In this document: positions 6,903-13,510 of the stretch, piece by piece | Position numbering within the stretch: position 1 is the first letter of the stretch | Layout of the letters: every line of letters starts with the position of its first letter | NCBI GenBank assembly: GCA_964432925.1 | Contig: CAYSPM010000073.1 | Span: 1-13,527 of the forward strand | Origin: CAYNTC01 sp964432925 | GTDB lineage: Bacteria; Planctomycetota; Phycisphaerae; Sedimentisphaerales; Anaerobacaceae | DNA: 13,527 bases | Direction: 5' to 3' | The notes under the pieces: generated by a model | Told to the model about the DNA's origin: nothing | The model's input: only the letters and a program-made list of their open reading frames with translations | Database searches by the model: none | Program-made: the position numbers and the translations under genes

Positions 6903-8645
6903 TTATTTATACTTCTGCTTTGCTCGGGGCACGTACCATTGTAGGTAGTTCAAGCCCATTTTATGGACTTTGACATTCTCAAAGCGCCGGTCAACGAAGC
7001 GAAGAGTTGGCCTGGTAAACAGAAAAGTATACGGCTGTTCATCATGCAGAATCCTGTGCAACTGTCGATAAAGCTCGTCTCTCTGTTCATCATCGACTGT
7101 GCGCCCGGCCTGCTCGATTATCGCATCGGCTCGTGCATTACAAAAGTGCACGTAATTTAATCCTGTTTCATTTGTCTGAGAAGAATGAAACAGCCTGTAG
7201 GGATCTCCAGGCGCATTAAATCCCAAGCCTGCAATATAAGCGTCAAACTTTCTACTGTTTAACCGAGCTGATAGAATCGCCCACTCACAGGGTTCAGCAA
7301 TAACTTCAATACCTACTTTTGCCGCTTCATCTTTTAGAAGCCTAGCTAATCTATTATACAAAGCGTACGAGTTCGAATACATAAACCGGAACCTGAATGC
7401 AACCCCATCCTTATCGCGCAGGCCATCCCCATCTGTATCGCGCCAACCAGCCTGGTCAAGCAGCTCTCTGGCCTTGTCCAGATCGTAGGGCCACGGCTCA
7501 ATGGCCTGATCATTCTGCGGACCGAAAACATAAAAGGGACCTGAGATTTCCATGCCATACCCTCCAAGCAAATATTTTATTATCTGCTTGCGGTTTACAA
7601 GATGGATCATAGCCAGGCGAACCTGACGATCAGCGAAAAACGCAGTTTCCTGATTCCAGCCGATATAATAAAAAGGGGTCCAAGGCGTCCAATATGAAAG
7701 GCAGTAAAATTCCCTTTTGAACTGCTTATCATTAACCAGATCGGCGAACTGCTCTGGCTCAGGAATAACAATGTCTACCTCATGGCAGCGAAGTGCTTGT
7801 ATACAGGCAGCAGGATTTGAAATAAACCGATAGACCATTCTTTCGAGCCTGGGTTTGTTGCCCCAGTAGTTCTCGTTGCGACGAAGGATAATCTCCTTAC
7901 CCACATCCCATCTGTGAAAAACGTATGGCCCGCTTCCAATTGGATCGGAGACGCGCCTGTTGAACTCCTGGGCATCATGGAACTGATAGACATGTTTTGG
8001 AAGGATGCCGGTAGTCCACACCCAAGGTAAACCATCCAGCGACTTAGAGCAGGCTCTCTTTAAGGAAAATTCAACGGCCAAGTCGTCCACCCGTCTCACT
8101 GCCGTGATATCTGTAAATTGGCTCGCTATATTGGCCGCATCAACATCTGGGTTAATAATAGTTTTGTAAGTGAAAATGACATCGTCCGCAGTGACAGGTA
8201 CTCCATCAGAAAAGCATATATCGTCTCTGAGTCTGAAGGTGATCTTCAATCTGTCGTCGCTAATTTCGTAGCGCTGTGCCAGGCACGGCTTCAGCTTTTC
8301 CTGATCATAGTCATGTGTTAAAAGTGGCTCAAAGATGTAGGGTATTGCGATCCACGTTGTGTAGATACCCGCCTCAGCAGAAATGGGATTCAAAGTCTTC
8401 GGCTCGACGCGAAACGCCCATACAAGCCAGTCGTCCTGATCGGCGTGGTCTACTCCATCAGTCACACTCGTTTCCTCTGGATATTCTTCTCTGGCATTCG
8501 CGGCGGTACGCTCGACGATCTGGCCAAGATGGTTGATTCTCTGATAAAGCCTATCGGACTGTATCATCGAGAGAATCTGCAGCAAAATAATGATGAGTAG
8601 GAGGAAAAATAAAAGAAATGTGGCAATCCCTTGGTGATTTCTCAT
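6903..8645 (-). CDS. Membrane-anchored peptide/oligopeptide-type solute-binding protein (SBP_bac_5, OppA-like)
   Basis: A 580-residue extracytoplasmic binding protein that delivers ligand to the permease pair encoded just downstream. It begins with a hydrophobic segment (7-27) and a heptad-like helical stretch (30-52). There is no lipobox cysteine and no clear signal-peptidase site, so it is probably held by an uncleaved amino-terminal anchor. The mature SBP_bac_5 domain runs from about 72 (WAFRVEPKTLNPISAE) to the end; family marks are FSDGVPVTADDVIFTYK (145-161) and GSGPY (238-242). DTDGDGLRDKDG (403-414) resembles a calcium-binding loop, as seen in many members. GGAAG-like GGAAG lies 8 bases before the ATG. 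Oligopeptide, dipeptide, nickel or sugar-oligomer ligands are all possible in this family. Confidence 0.9.
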   Translation of the reverse strand: MRNHQGIATFLLFFLLLIIILLQILSMIQSDRLYQRINHLGQIVERTAANAREEYPEETSVTDGVDHADQDDWLVWAFRVEPKTLNPISAEAGIYTTWIAIPYIFEPLLTHDYDQEKLKPCLAQRYEISDDRLKITFRLRDDICFSDGVPVTADDVIFTYKTIINPDVDAANIASQFTDITAVRRVDDLAVEFSLKRACSKSLDGLPWVWTTGILPKHVYQFHDAQEFNRRVSDPIGSGPYVFHRWDVGKEIILRRNENYWGNKPRLERMVYRFISNPAACIQALRCHEVDIVIPEPEQFADLVNDKQFKREFYCLSYWTPWTPFYYIGWNQETAFFADRQVRLAMIHLVNRKQIIKYLLGGYGMEISGPFYVFGPQNDQAIEPWPYDLDKARELLDQAGWRDTDGDGLRDKDGVAFRFRFMYSNSYALYNRLARLLKDEAAKVGIEVIAEPCEWAILSARLNSRKFDAYIAGLGFNAPGDPYRLFHSSQTNETGLNYVHFCNARADAIIEQAGRTVDDEQRDELYRQLHRILHDEQPYTFLFTRPTLRFVDRRFENVKVHKMGLNYLQWYVPRAKQKYK

Positions 8646-8702
8646 ATACCAAACTTCCGCTGTTTGGGAACCAGTTGAAAACTGTTGTCTTCGCAGGTAA
8701 TC

Positions 8703-8760
8703 GGTGATTGGTTACTTTTGATTGGTAAAAATTTAACCAATTACCATTTAACCAATCATC
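8703..8760. repeat. Inverted-repeat cluster of heptamer-like units at the end of the helical-repeat gene
   Basis: An outer stem GGTGATTGGTTA (8703-8714) pairs with TAACCAATCATC (8749-8760) at 11 of 12 positions. A second pair, ATTGGT (8721-8726) with ACCAAT (8736-8741), lies inside. The right half reads as roughly 7-base steps: TTTAACC, AATTACC, ATTTAACC, AATCATC. The right arm covers the stop codon of the helical-repeat gene. It has no T-run, so it is more likely a repeat or message-stabilising structure than a terminator. Confidence 0.55.
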
Positions 8761-9868
8761 GGCTCGGAGGCTCTGACAAAACTAATGGAGCTGAGCGATT
8801 GCCGCCATTGTTTGTGCCGTAGTCAAATTTTAAATTCAACAGTAACTGCCCAACACCACTCGTACCACCGAGCAACCTATCATGCTCCTGTAAAAGTCCT
8901 GAATAGTCGTCACGCTCGACTGCCCTTTTCATAGTTGATTGAGGTACGCCAAGAAGCTCACTGACACATTTATCCTCTGTCTCGACCAATACCGAAGCCA
9001 ACTGGCCTTTAGCAACGTCACTCAAGACCTCACGTCCCTTGATATATCTTTGTATAGCATAAGAATAAAGTTGTGCAAAGCGACGCGCAAAGGCGGGACG
9101 GGCTGAACTGGCCCCTAAGGGGCTGGATGACGTTATCTTTTTGGAAAGTAGCTTCAAGATAGCTCCATCCATAAGAGCATACTCTACCGTCCAATCCGCA
9201 TACATGCCGATTCGCGTATCAGCTATTTGCAACAGCAATTGCTCACATTGCTCAATATCTGACTTGGCTGCAAACTCAGCCATCAAAGTCACTATCTCGG
9301 GGCCGCTGCTGTTAGCAAGCGGTTTGAGTCGTTCTGCGACTCGGCTTATGAACAAAGAAGCCTCTGCCGAGTCAGGATTGAACTTCCCCAATAGATTGGG
9401 ATTCGTAACCGATCGAACAGCCCAGTAGCGAATGGCCTTATTCTCGCTGTCGAGTCTTTCCATTGCCAATTCCACTATGCGTGGATCCTCCAGGCCGTCT
9501 ATTAAAATAAGGAGATTCAAGACTACTTTAAATTTCCGCTCCTCGGATAGCTGCTCAGCCTGCTGAAGACCCGATGAAATATATTTGTAAGCAGACTCTG
9601 AGAACTGCCGGACATATTGTGTTTGAGTACTCCGCCGGTTCAGAATAATCGTGCGTGTCTTCGCCACTGAAGTGAAGTCCCGAGTCCTGAGCAAATCTCT
9701 TATTGCGTCTCTTAGAAAATCATCAATAATCTGCAGGTCTTCATTAGTAAGAACCTGCTTTTCGCGAACCTCATCGATCGGTCGGGTATCAACGTCAGCC
9801 TGGACAGCCGAAGTCGCCGTCAGAGCCAAAAAAACTATCAAAGTAAAAAGGATTATTGGCCTTACCAT
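8756..9868 (-). CDS. Secreted alpha-helical repeat protein (HEAT/ARM-like), function unknown
   Basis: About 370 residues. The ATG at 9868 gives a clean signal peptide (MVRPIILFTLIVFLALTATS, cleavage likely after AVQA), so the protein is exported. A TTG nine codons upstream is an alternative start and is closer to the predicted promoter. Neither start has a strong ribosome binding site. The mature part is rich in amphipathic helices. The stretch LEDPRIVELAMERLDSENKA with IRYWAVRSVTNP after it looks like a HEAT-type repeat unit, but I cannot count repeats reliably. The tail is Gly/Asn/Ser-rich. I do not recognise a family with known function. It is the first gene of the minus-strand cluster, yet the repeat at its 3' end separates it from the importer, so a functional link is not assured. 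The stretch SSSPLGASS is encoded across a 13-bp palindrome at 9111-9123. Confidence 0.72.
   Translation of the reverse strand: MVRPIILFTLIVFLALTATSAVQADVDTRPIDEVREKQVLTNEDLQIIDDFLRDAIRDLLRTRDFTSVAKTRTIILNRRSTQTQYVRQFSESAYKYISSGLQQAEQLSEERKFKVVLNLLILIDGLEDPRIVELAMERLDSENKAIRYWAVRSVTNPNLLGKFNPDSAEASLFISRVAERLKPLANSSGPEIVTLMAEFAAKSDIEQCEQLLLQIADTRIGMYADWTVEYALMDGAILKLLSKKITSSSPLGASSARPAFARRFAQLYSYAIQRYIKGREVLSDVAKGQLASVLVETEDKCVSELLGVPQSTMKRAVERDDYSGLLQEHDRLLGGTSGVGQLLLNLKFDYGTNNGGNRSAPLVLSEPPSR
9111..9123. repeat. Palindrome GCCCC-TAA-GGGGC inside the helical-repeat gene
   Basis: A perfect 5-bp stem around TAA, within codons for SSSPLGASS. The same layout recurs at 12138-12150 in murE (GTCCC-TAA-GGGAC) and, slightly shorter, at 11182-11193 (GTCC-TAAA-GGAC). 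It could be a remnant of the same palindromic family or chance. Confidence 0.3.
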
Positions 9869-9913
9869 CGTCTGATCAAATAAAAAAATCCTCAACCTAC
9901 ACTTATTTTATCC

Positions 9914-9942
9914 AGCTTAACGTTAAAACCTGTCTTTGTCAA
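9914..9942 (-). promoter_or_regulatory. Predicted promoter for the helical-repeat gene and possibly the importer cluster
   Basis: On the minus strand a perfect -35 TTGACA (9937-9942) is 17 bases from TAAGCT (9914-9919), which matches the -10 consensus at three of six positions including the key first two and last. A start near 9907 would give a leader of about 40 bases to the ATG at 9868, or about 12 to the TTG at 9895. Confidence 0.5.
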
Positions 9943-10586
9943 GCGAATTAAGCTTCACGCTGTCCATCCTGACGCTACAACGTTATTAGTGATAATTGGT
10001 GACCTTATAATGTAGTCTCAACAGTGGACCAGCGGTAGTTTAAGTCCTATATTCTAAAGACATCAGGATTTTCGTTCGAATGTTCCGCAACCTTACGGAC
10101 CATACTTGTTCATAGCAATTGTAACCTTTACTACGCCGACCAGCATTTCCCACAATTTGCTCGAGCCACCAACTTTCAATGCGTTATAACACTACTTTCT
10201 ATCGGCTTACAAACGTATTTCCTTTACTGGCTGGCCGGATGCGCGAGATCGGCAATTCAAACTCACAAGGACAATTCTGAAATCCTAACATTCAAGACTT
10301 TTAGCAAATCTCGAATGCAAAGTAACATCGACCGCCATCAACCTAGAACTGATACGCATGGCGATAAGCTCGGTAGCTAACTTAGCACCATTCCTGTATA
10401 GCCTGACAGCTCGCTATTCATACCCGTCAGATCATAGATAGCTCATCATGCGTCCCAAAGCTATCCACTAATAAGTACCCGTATTTGATACGGCAATTAT
10501 GAGCTGCTCCTATTTATTCTATCCAGTAAATTCGGCAATAACTTAATATATGTCGGCGCCGCGCCAAGCCACTTGGATTTTTGCTC
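9943..10586. other. Long divergent intergenic region without a supportable gene
   Basis: All six frames are broken by frequent stops and I find no tRNA fold. Two hairpins stand out. GATAGCT (10437-10443) pairs with AGCTATC (10459-10465) across a 15-base loop. CCGTAT-TTG-ATACGG at 10479-10493 is a tight 6-bp stem. Neither is followed by a T-run. The region may hold control sites for the two divergent genes or be decayed sequence. Confidence 0.5.
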
Positions 10587-10615
10587 TTGACTACTCTGTC
10601 GGCAAGTGCTAAAAA
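10587..10615 (+). promoter_or_regulatory. Predicted promoter for the DUF4870 gene
   Basis: TTGACT (10587-10592) and TAAAAA (10610-10615) are spaced by 17 bases, 45 bases before the ATG. The -35 matches five of six consensus bases; the -10 is weaker. Confidence 0.45.
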
Positions 10616-10660
10616 CGCGCTTTCGGAGAACATTACACAGATTAACATAGGAGCGATATT

Positions 10661-11128
10661 ATGGCAAAGAAAGATGAAATCCCGGAAAGTGATCAGGGCT
10701 CAGCTAACGAAGCTGGCAACGAGCAAAAAGTTGATGTTAAGCAGGCTCAAAAAGTTGAGCCGAGTCCGCCCAGCAAAGAAATCGACAAGGATGCTCGCAT
10801 GTGGGCAATGTTCTGCCATCTCGGCGGACTGGCAATGTTCATACCTGTCCTGCCCGTAATTGGCAATGTGATTGCACCTTTGATACTATGGCAAATCAAA
10901 AAGGATAACTATCCATTCGTCAACGAGCAGGGAAAAGAGGCGCTGAACTTTCAGATTTCTATGTTGATATACGGCCTCATTTCAGGGCTTCTTTGCTTTG
11001 CTTGTATTGGATTCGTTCTAGTACCCGCTGTAGTCATCGTCGATGTAGTATTCTTGCTGATTGCAGCAATCAAGGCAAACGATGGTCACCACTACCGCTA
11101 TCCTCTGACGATCCGGTTCATTAAATAA
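10661..11128 (+). CDS. DUF4870 family integral membrane protein
   Basis: A 155-residue protein with a charged, Pro-containing cytoplasmic-looking head (1-45) and a DUF4870 body. The body begins DARMWAMFCHLGGLAMF (44-60) and has the family's central sequence NVIAPLILWQIKKD (69-82), then FVNEQGKEALNFQ (86-98). It ends with two membrane segments (about 101-120 and 121-138) and YRYPLTIRFIK. Three hydrophobic segments in total. The biochemical role of DUF4870 proteins is not established. The start is secure: AGGAG at 10649-10653 lies 7 bases before the ATG. The head is longer than in many DUF4870 proteins. It stands alone behind a long intergenic region, with the broken DUF3147-like gene 83 bases downstream on the same strand. 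Confidence 0.9.
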   Translation: MAKKDEIPESDQGSANEAGNEQKVDVKQAQKVEPSPPSKEIDKDARMWAMFCHLGGLAMFIPVLPVIGNVIAPLILWQIKKDNYPFVNEQGKEALNFQISMLIYGLISGLLCFACIGFVLVPAVVIVDVVFLLIAAIKANDGHHYRYPLTIRFIK

Positions 11129-11177
11129 CTGTTTTTGATGACTACCGTGGGTTTGTTATAGCGCTGGTTGGTTAGAG

Positions 11178-11198
11178 CCTGGTCCTAAAGGACTACGG
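11178..11198. repeat. Short palindromic element upstream of the DUF3147-like gene
   Basis: CC-tg-GTCC-TAAA-GGAC-ta-cGG is an imperfect hairpin. On the other strand it reads CCGTAGTCCTTTAGGACCAG, sharing CGTAGTCC and the inverted GGAC with the core of the 99-bp element in murE (12135-12150). It sits 14 bases before the ATG at 11212, where a ribosome binding site would be expected but none is visible. Confidence 0.4.
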
Positions 11199-11211
11199 TT
11201 GCGCTAAGCTA

Positions 11212-11559
11212 ATGGCTCATAAAATGCGATCTGCAATCAAACTATTAGTAAGTGTCTGTGTCATAGTGCTATGTACACAACTCGGACGCAAGGCACCCAC
11301 CATGGCTGGTCTTATCGCAGTTATGCCTTTGACCGGTCTTATCATACTCGTCTGGTTATACTTGGATAATCCCGGCAATCTCGACCTGATGACAAGCTAT
11401 ACCAAAGGAGCATTGTAGGGCATTGTACCGAGTGTCCTGTTTTTTCTTGTCGCTTTTCTGTGCTTTCGGAAAGAGCTTTCCCTCTGGGCTGTTTTATGCG
11501 CGAGCTTCGCAGTTTGGCTTGCGGCAGCATTTCTCCATCAGTGGTTGCTACATAAATAA
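11212..11559 (+). pseudogene. DUF3147-like small membrane protein interrupted by an in-frame TAG
   Basis: Reading from the ATG at 11212 gives 68 codons, a TAG at 11416-11418, then 46 more codons in the same frame to TAA at 11557-11559. The combined 114 residues, with four hydrophobic segments (about 9-22, 32-50, 71-84 and 90-111), match the size and layout of DUF3147 proteins. APTMAGLIAVMPLTGL (28-43) resembles their conserved first half and GIVPSVLFFLVAF (70-82) their second. The frame and hydrophobic pattern after the stop are fully kept, so only one base change separates it from an intact gene. It may be a recent pseudogene, an assembly error, or a stop read through; I cannot decide. There is no clear ribosome binding site, and the ATG at 11224 is an alternative. 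It converges on murE with 16 bases between them. Confidence 0.7.
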
Positions 11560-11575
11560 TTTGCTTTAGGAATCA

Positions 11576-13252
11576 TCAGGCCTGACATCTTGTTCTAAGA
11601 TATTCCAGAGCAATTTTCCTATCGCTAAAATGGATTTTTTGATTGCCGATTATTTGATAGTCTTCGTGGCCTTTTCCGGCAATTAGCACAATGTCATTTT
11701 CAACCGCTATTTGTATTGCGAATTCAATAGCTTTTCTTCTGTCCGGTTCAATTATTTTCGTATTGCGTCGTGCGTATTGCGTCGTGCGTATTGCGTCGTG
11801 CGTATTGCGTTGAGCCAGAATTTTTGTCTTCTGTCTTCTGTCTTCTTTCTTCTGCTTTTTAATTGCAGGTCCATTTTCAAAGCCGGCAACTATTTCCTCT
11901 ATGATGGCTTCAGGCGATTCAGTTCTGGGATTGTCGCTAGTAACTATAACAATATCAGCTAACCGCTCAGCAACTCGTGCCATGCGTGGGCGCTTGGTTC
12001 TATCTCTGTCGCCGCCACAACCAAAGACTACTATTAGCCTGCCCTTGCATATAGGCTTTAACGTGGCAAGTACATTCTTTAATGCGTCATCTGTATGGGC
12101 ATAATCTATAAGCAGGGTGGGGCTTTCATCCTTCGTAGTCCCTAAGGGACGGAGAATGGATGCCCCACCATTTTCTTTGGATGGTGAAGGTGGGCTAAAG
12201 CCCACCCTACTTACCTGAAGTTTCTCCAATCGGCCGGGTATTGCCTGCAAAGCAGAAAGGCCGGTCGCAATCGTTTCTAAATCGAAACCGGCCGCAAGGC
12301 ACAATCCTGCTGCTGCCAGATGGTTACTAACATTGTAGAAGCCCAGCAAAGGCGTCCGGACGAGTAGTTTTGAGTTATGAGTTATGAGTTTTGAGTTCAA
12401 ACAATTACCATCTATTGTAAATACGGCTCCATTTATATCCATCGACTCAATATGGGCGGTTATGTCGGCAGGTTCGTCGATGGCGTACCATAGGATTCTG
12501 GCTTTGGTTTGTTTAGCGATATACTCAGCTTCGAGCGATTGTTTATTCAGAACTGCTGTCGCATCAGGTGCAAGGGCAGTGAAGAGCTTTGTTTTTGCTG
12601 CCAGATAATCTACTTTCGTCTTGTGGTAATCGAGGTGGTCCCCGGCGAGATTTGTAAATGCGGCGGCCTCGAAAATAATACCTGCCAGACGGTTTTGATC
12701 GAGCGCATGGCTGCTGGCCTCGATGACCATATATTTTGCGCCAGCTTCGACCATTTGTTGCTGGGCATCGGCAACGAGCAGGCAGTCAGGGGTTGTCAGA
12801 ATAGATTGAGAGCTAGCCGAACCAGTGTCATAAATGATTGTGCCGATAAGGCCGCACCTTTGGCCAGCCCGTTGAATTACAGAGCGAACCAGATACGCGA
12901 CGGTGGTCTTTCCATTTGTGCCGGTTACGGCGAGGTTGGTTAGCTTTGAGGCAGGATTACCCCTCGCGGCCTGTGCTAAAAGGGCGGCAGCTTTGGTAGA
13001 ATCCTCAACAGAAATAACCTTGTGGCCAGTCGCTCGTTGTTCGTCGATCGTGGCTTGGTACTGAAAGTTGCTACGCTCACAAACAATATATTTGGCGCCG
13101 TTGATAATGGCCTGGTCGATGAAATCATGGCCATCAAAAATGGTTCCTTTTATCGCTACAAATATATCGCCTTGTTTGACCAGCCGGGAATCAATGCAGA
13201 CTTGAGGAGAATTCTTTGTAGAGACCAGTGCCAATAATTCTTCGAACGTCAT
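11576..13252 (-). CDS. murE: UDP-N-acetylmuramoyl-L-alanyl-D-glutamate--2,6-diaminopimelate ligase
   Basis: Cytoplasmic Mur ligase that adds the third amino acid to the peptidoglycan stem peptide using ATP. Domain 1 binds the UDP-sugar end (residues 1-104, with DSRLVKQGDIFVAIKG at 21-36). The ATP loop GTNGKTT is at 111-117, EASSHALDQNRL at 178-189, and the lysine expected to be carbamylated is Lys220 in YLAAKTKLF. The domain 3 motif DNPR (440-443) is the mark of enzymes using meso-diaminopimelate, and GKGHEDYQII is at 526-535. The protein has 558 residues against about 490-500 normally. The surplus sits in three low-complexity insertions at about 284-296, 347-379 and 465-500, each encoded by repeat DNA and each outside the motifs. 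The frame is open throughout and all motifs are kept, so the enzyme is probably active. The ATG at 13252 has no strong ribosome binding site. Confidence 0.95.
   Translation of the reverse strand: MTFEELLALVSTKNSPQVCIDSRLVKQGDIFVAIKGTIFDGHDFIDQAIINGAKYIVCERSNFQYQATIDEQRATGHKVISVEDSTKAAALLAQAARGNPASKLTNLAVTGTNGKTTVAYLVRSVIQRAGQRCGLIGTIIYDTGSASSQSILTTPDCLLVADAQQQMVEAGAKYMVIEASSHALDQNRLAGIIFEAAAFTNLAGDHLDYHKTKVDYLAAKTKLFTALAPDATAVLNKQSLEAEYIAKQTKARILWYAIDEPADITAHIESMDINGAVFTIDGNCLNSKLITHNSKLLVRTPLLGFYNVSNHLAAAGLCLAAGFDLETIATGLSALQAIPGRLEKLQVSRVGFSPPSPSKENGGASILRPLGTTKDESPTLLIDYAHTDDALKNVLATLKPICKGRLIVVFGCGGDRDRTKRPRMARVAERLADIVIVTSDNPRTESPEAIIEEIVAGFENGPAIKKQKKEDRRQKTKILAQRNTHDAIRTTQYARRNTKIIEPDRRKAIEFAIQIAVENDIVLIAGKGHEDYQIIGNQKIHFSDRKIALEYLRTRCQA
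11759..11810. repeat. 14-bp tandem repeat (3.7 copies) inside murE
   Basis: CGTATTGCGTCGTG is repeated exactly three times (11759-11800) and then partly (11801-11810). Each unit is two related heptamers, CGTATTG and CGTCGTG. It encodes a Thr/Arg/Ala/Gln-rich run at about residues 481-498 that is not part of MurE. Confidence 0.95.
11825..11852. repeat. Heptamer TGTCTTC array (4 copies) inside murE
   Basis: Three perfect TGTCTTC units and one TTTCTTC lie end to end, 14 bases from the 14-bp array. On the coding strand this gives a Lys/Arg/Asp/Gln-rich run at about residues 467-476. With the neighbouring array it makes up a block of about 108 bases (11753-11860) that is extra to MurE. Confidence 0.9.
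12112..12210. repeat. 99-bp palindromic element inserted in frame in murE
   Basis: The element has imperfect terminal inverted repeats: the left end reads GCAGGGTGGGGCTTT and the right end, on the other strand, GTAGGGTGGGCTTT. Inside, GGTGGGGC (12116-12123) pairs with GCCCCACC (12162-12169), CATCC (12127-12131) with GGATG (12158-12162), and GTCCC-TAA-GGGAC forms the tip (12138-12150). A second perfect hairpin, GGTGGGCT-AA-AGCCCACC, is at 12189-12206. At 99 bases it adds exactly 33 codons without a stop, between RLEKLQ and LLIDYAHTDD, which adjoin in ordinary MurE. Confidence 0.85.
12371..12398. repeat. Heptamer TGAGTTA array (4 copies) inside murE
   Basis: TGAGTTA, TGAGTTA, TGAGTTT and TGAGTTC lie end to end. 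On the coding strand they give the Asn/Ser/Lys/Leu-rich run at about residues 286-295, inserted in the central domain just before VRTPLLGFYNV, a conserved stretch. Confidence 0.9.
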
Positions 13253-13316
13253 TACTTTATATCGCGATTTCGGCAGTAAGCCATAGGCTTATAAATTGAG
13301 CGCATACTATCAACAT

Positions 13317-13344
13317 ATTTTACGGCGAGTAGCCTGTTAGTCAA
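13317..13344 (-). promoter_or_regulatory. Predicted promoter for murE
   Basis: On the minus strand TTGACT (13339-13344) and TAAAAT (13317-13322) are separated by 16 bases; each matches five of six consensus bases. The leader to the murE ATG would be about 57 bases. Confidence 0.5.
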
Positions 13345-13379
13345 TAAAACCTTCGGCAGGATCCCCCGATACAATTATA

Positions 13380-13408
13380 GTGGAAGAATAGAGTTTTGTG
13401 TTTATAAT
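13380..13408 (+). promoter_or_regulatory. Possible promoter for the gene at the right edge
   Basis: A perfect -10 TATAAT lies at 13403-13408. The hexamer 17 bases upstream, GTGGAA (13380-13385), matches the -35 consensus poorly. A start near 13415 would give a leader of about 95 bases to the ATG at 13511. Confidence 0.3.
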
Positions 13409-13510
13409 CGGCTGACCGGACCGGGCAGTCTAAGAAACAGCGACAATTTGTAGAGACCAAATTAGCCAGTCTAATAAGTTCAAGAGCCGCATTAAAGAAG
13501 GAATCAGATT

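Noticed and set aside
10479..10493. CCGTAT-TTG-ATACGG as a terminator
   Set aside because: The stem is only 6 bp, no T-run follows on either strand, and no gene ends nearby.
11416..11418. TAG decoded as pyrrolysine or another amino acid
   Set aside because: There is no sign of a recoding element or tRNA here, and DUF3147 proteins are not known to need an unusual residue; mutation or sequencing error is simpler.
11759..11852. Repeat blocks as a CRISPR array
   Set aside because: Units are 7 or 14 bases directly adjoining, without spacers, and lie inside an open murE frame; no cas genes are present.
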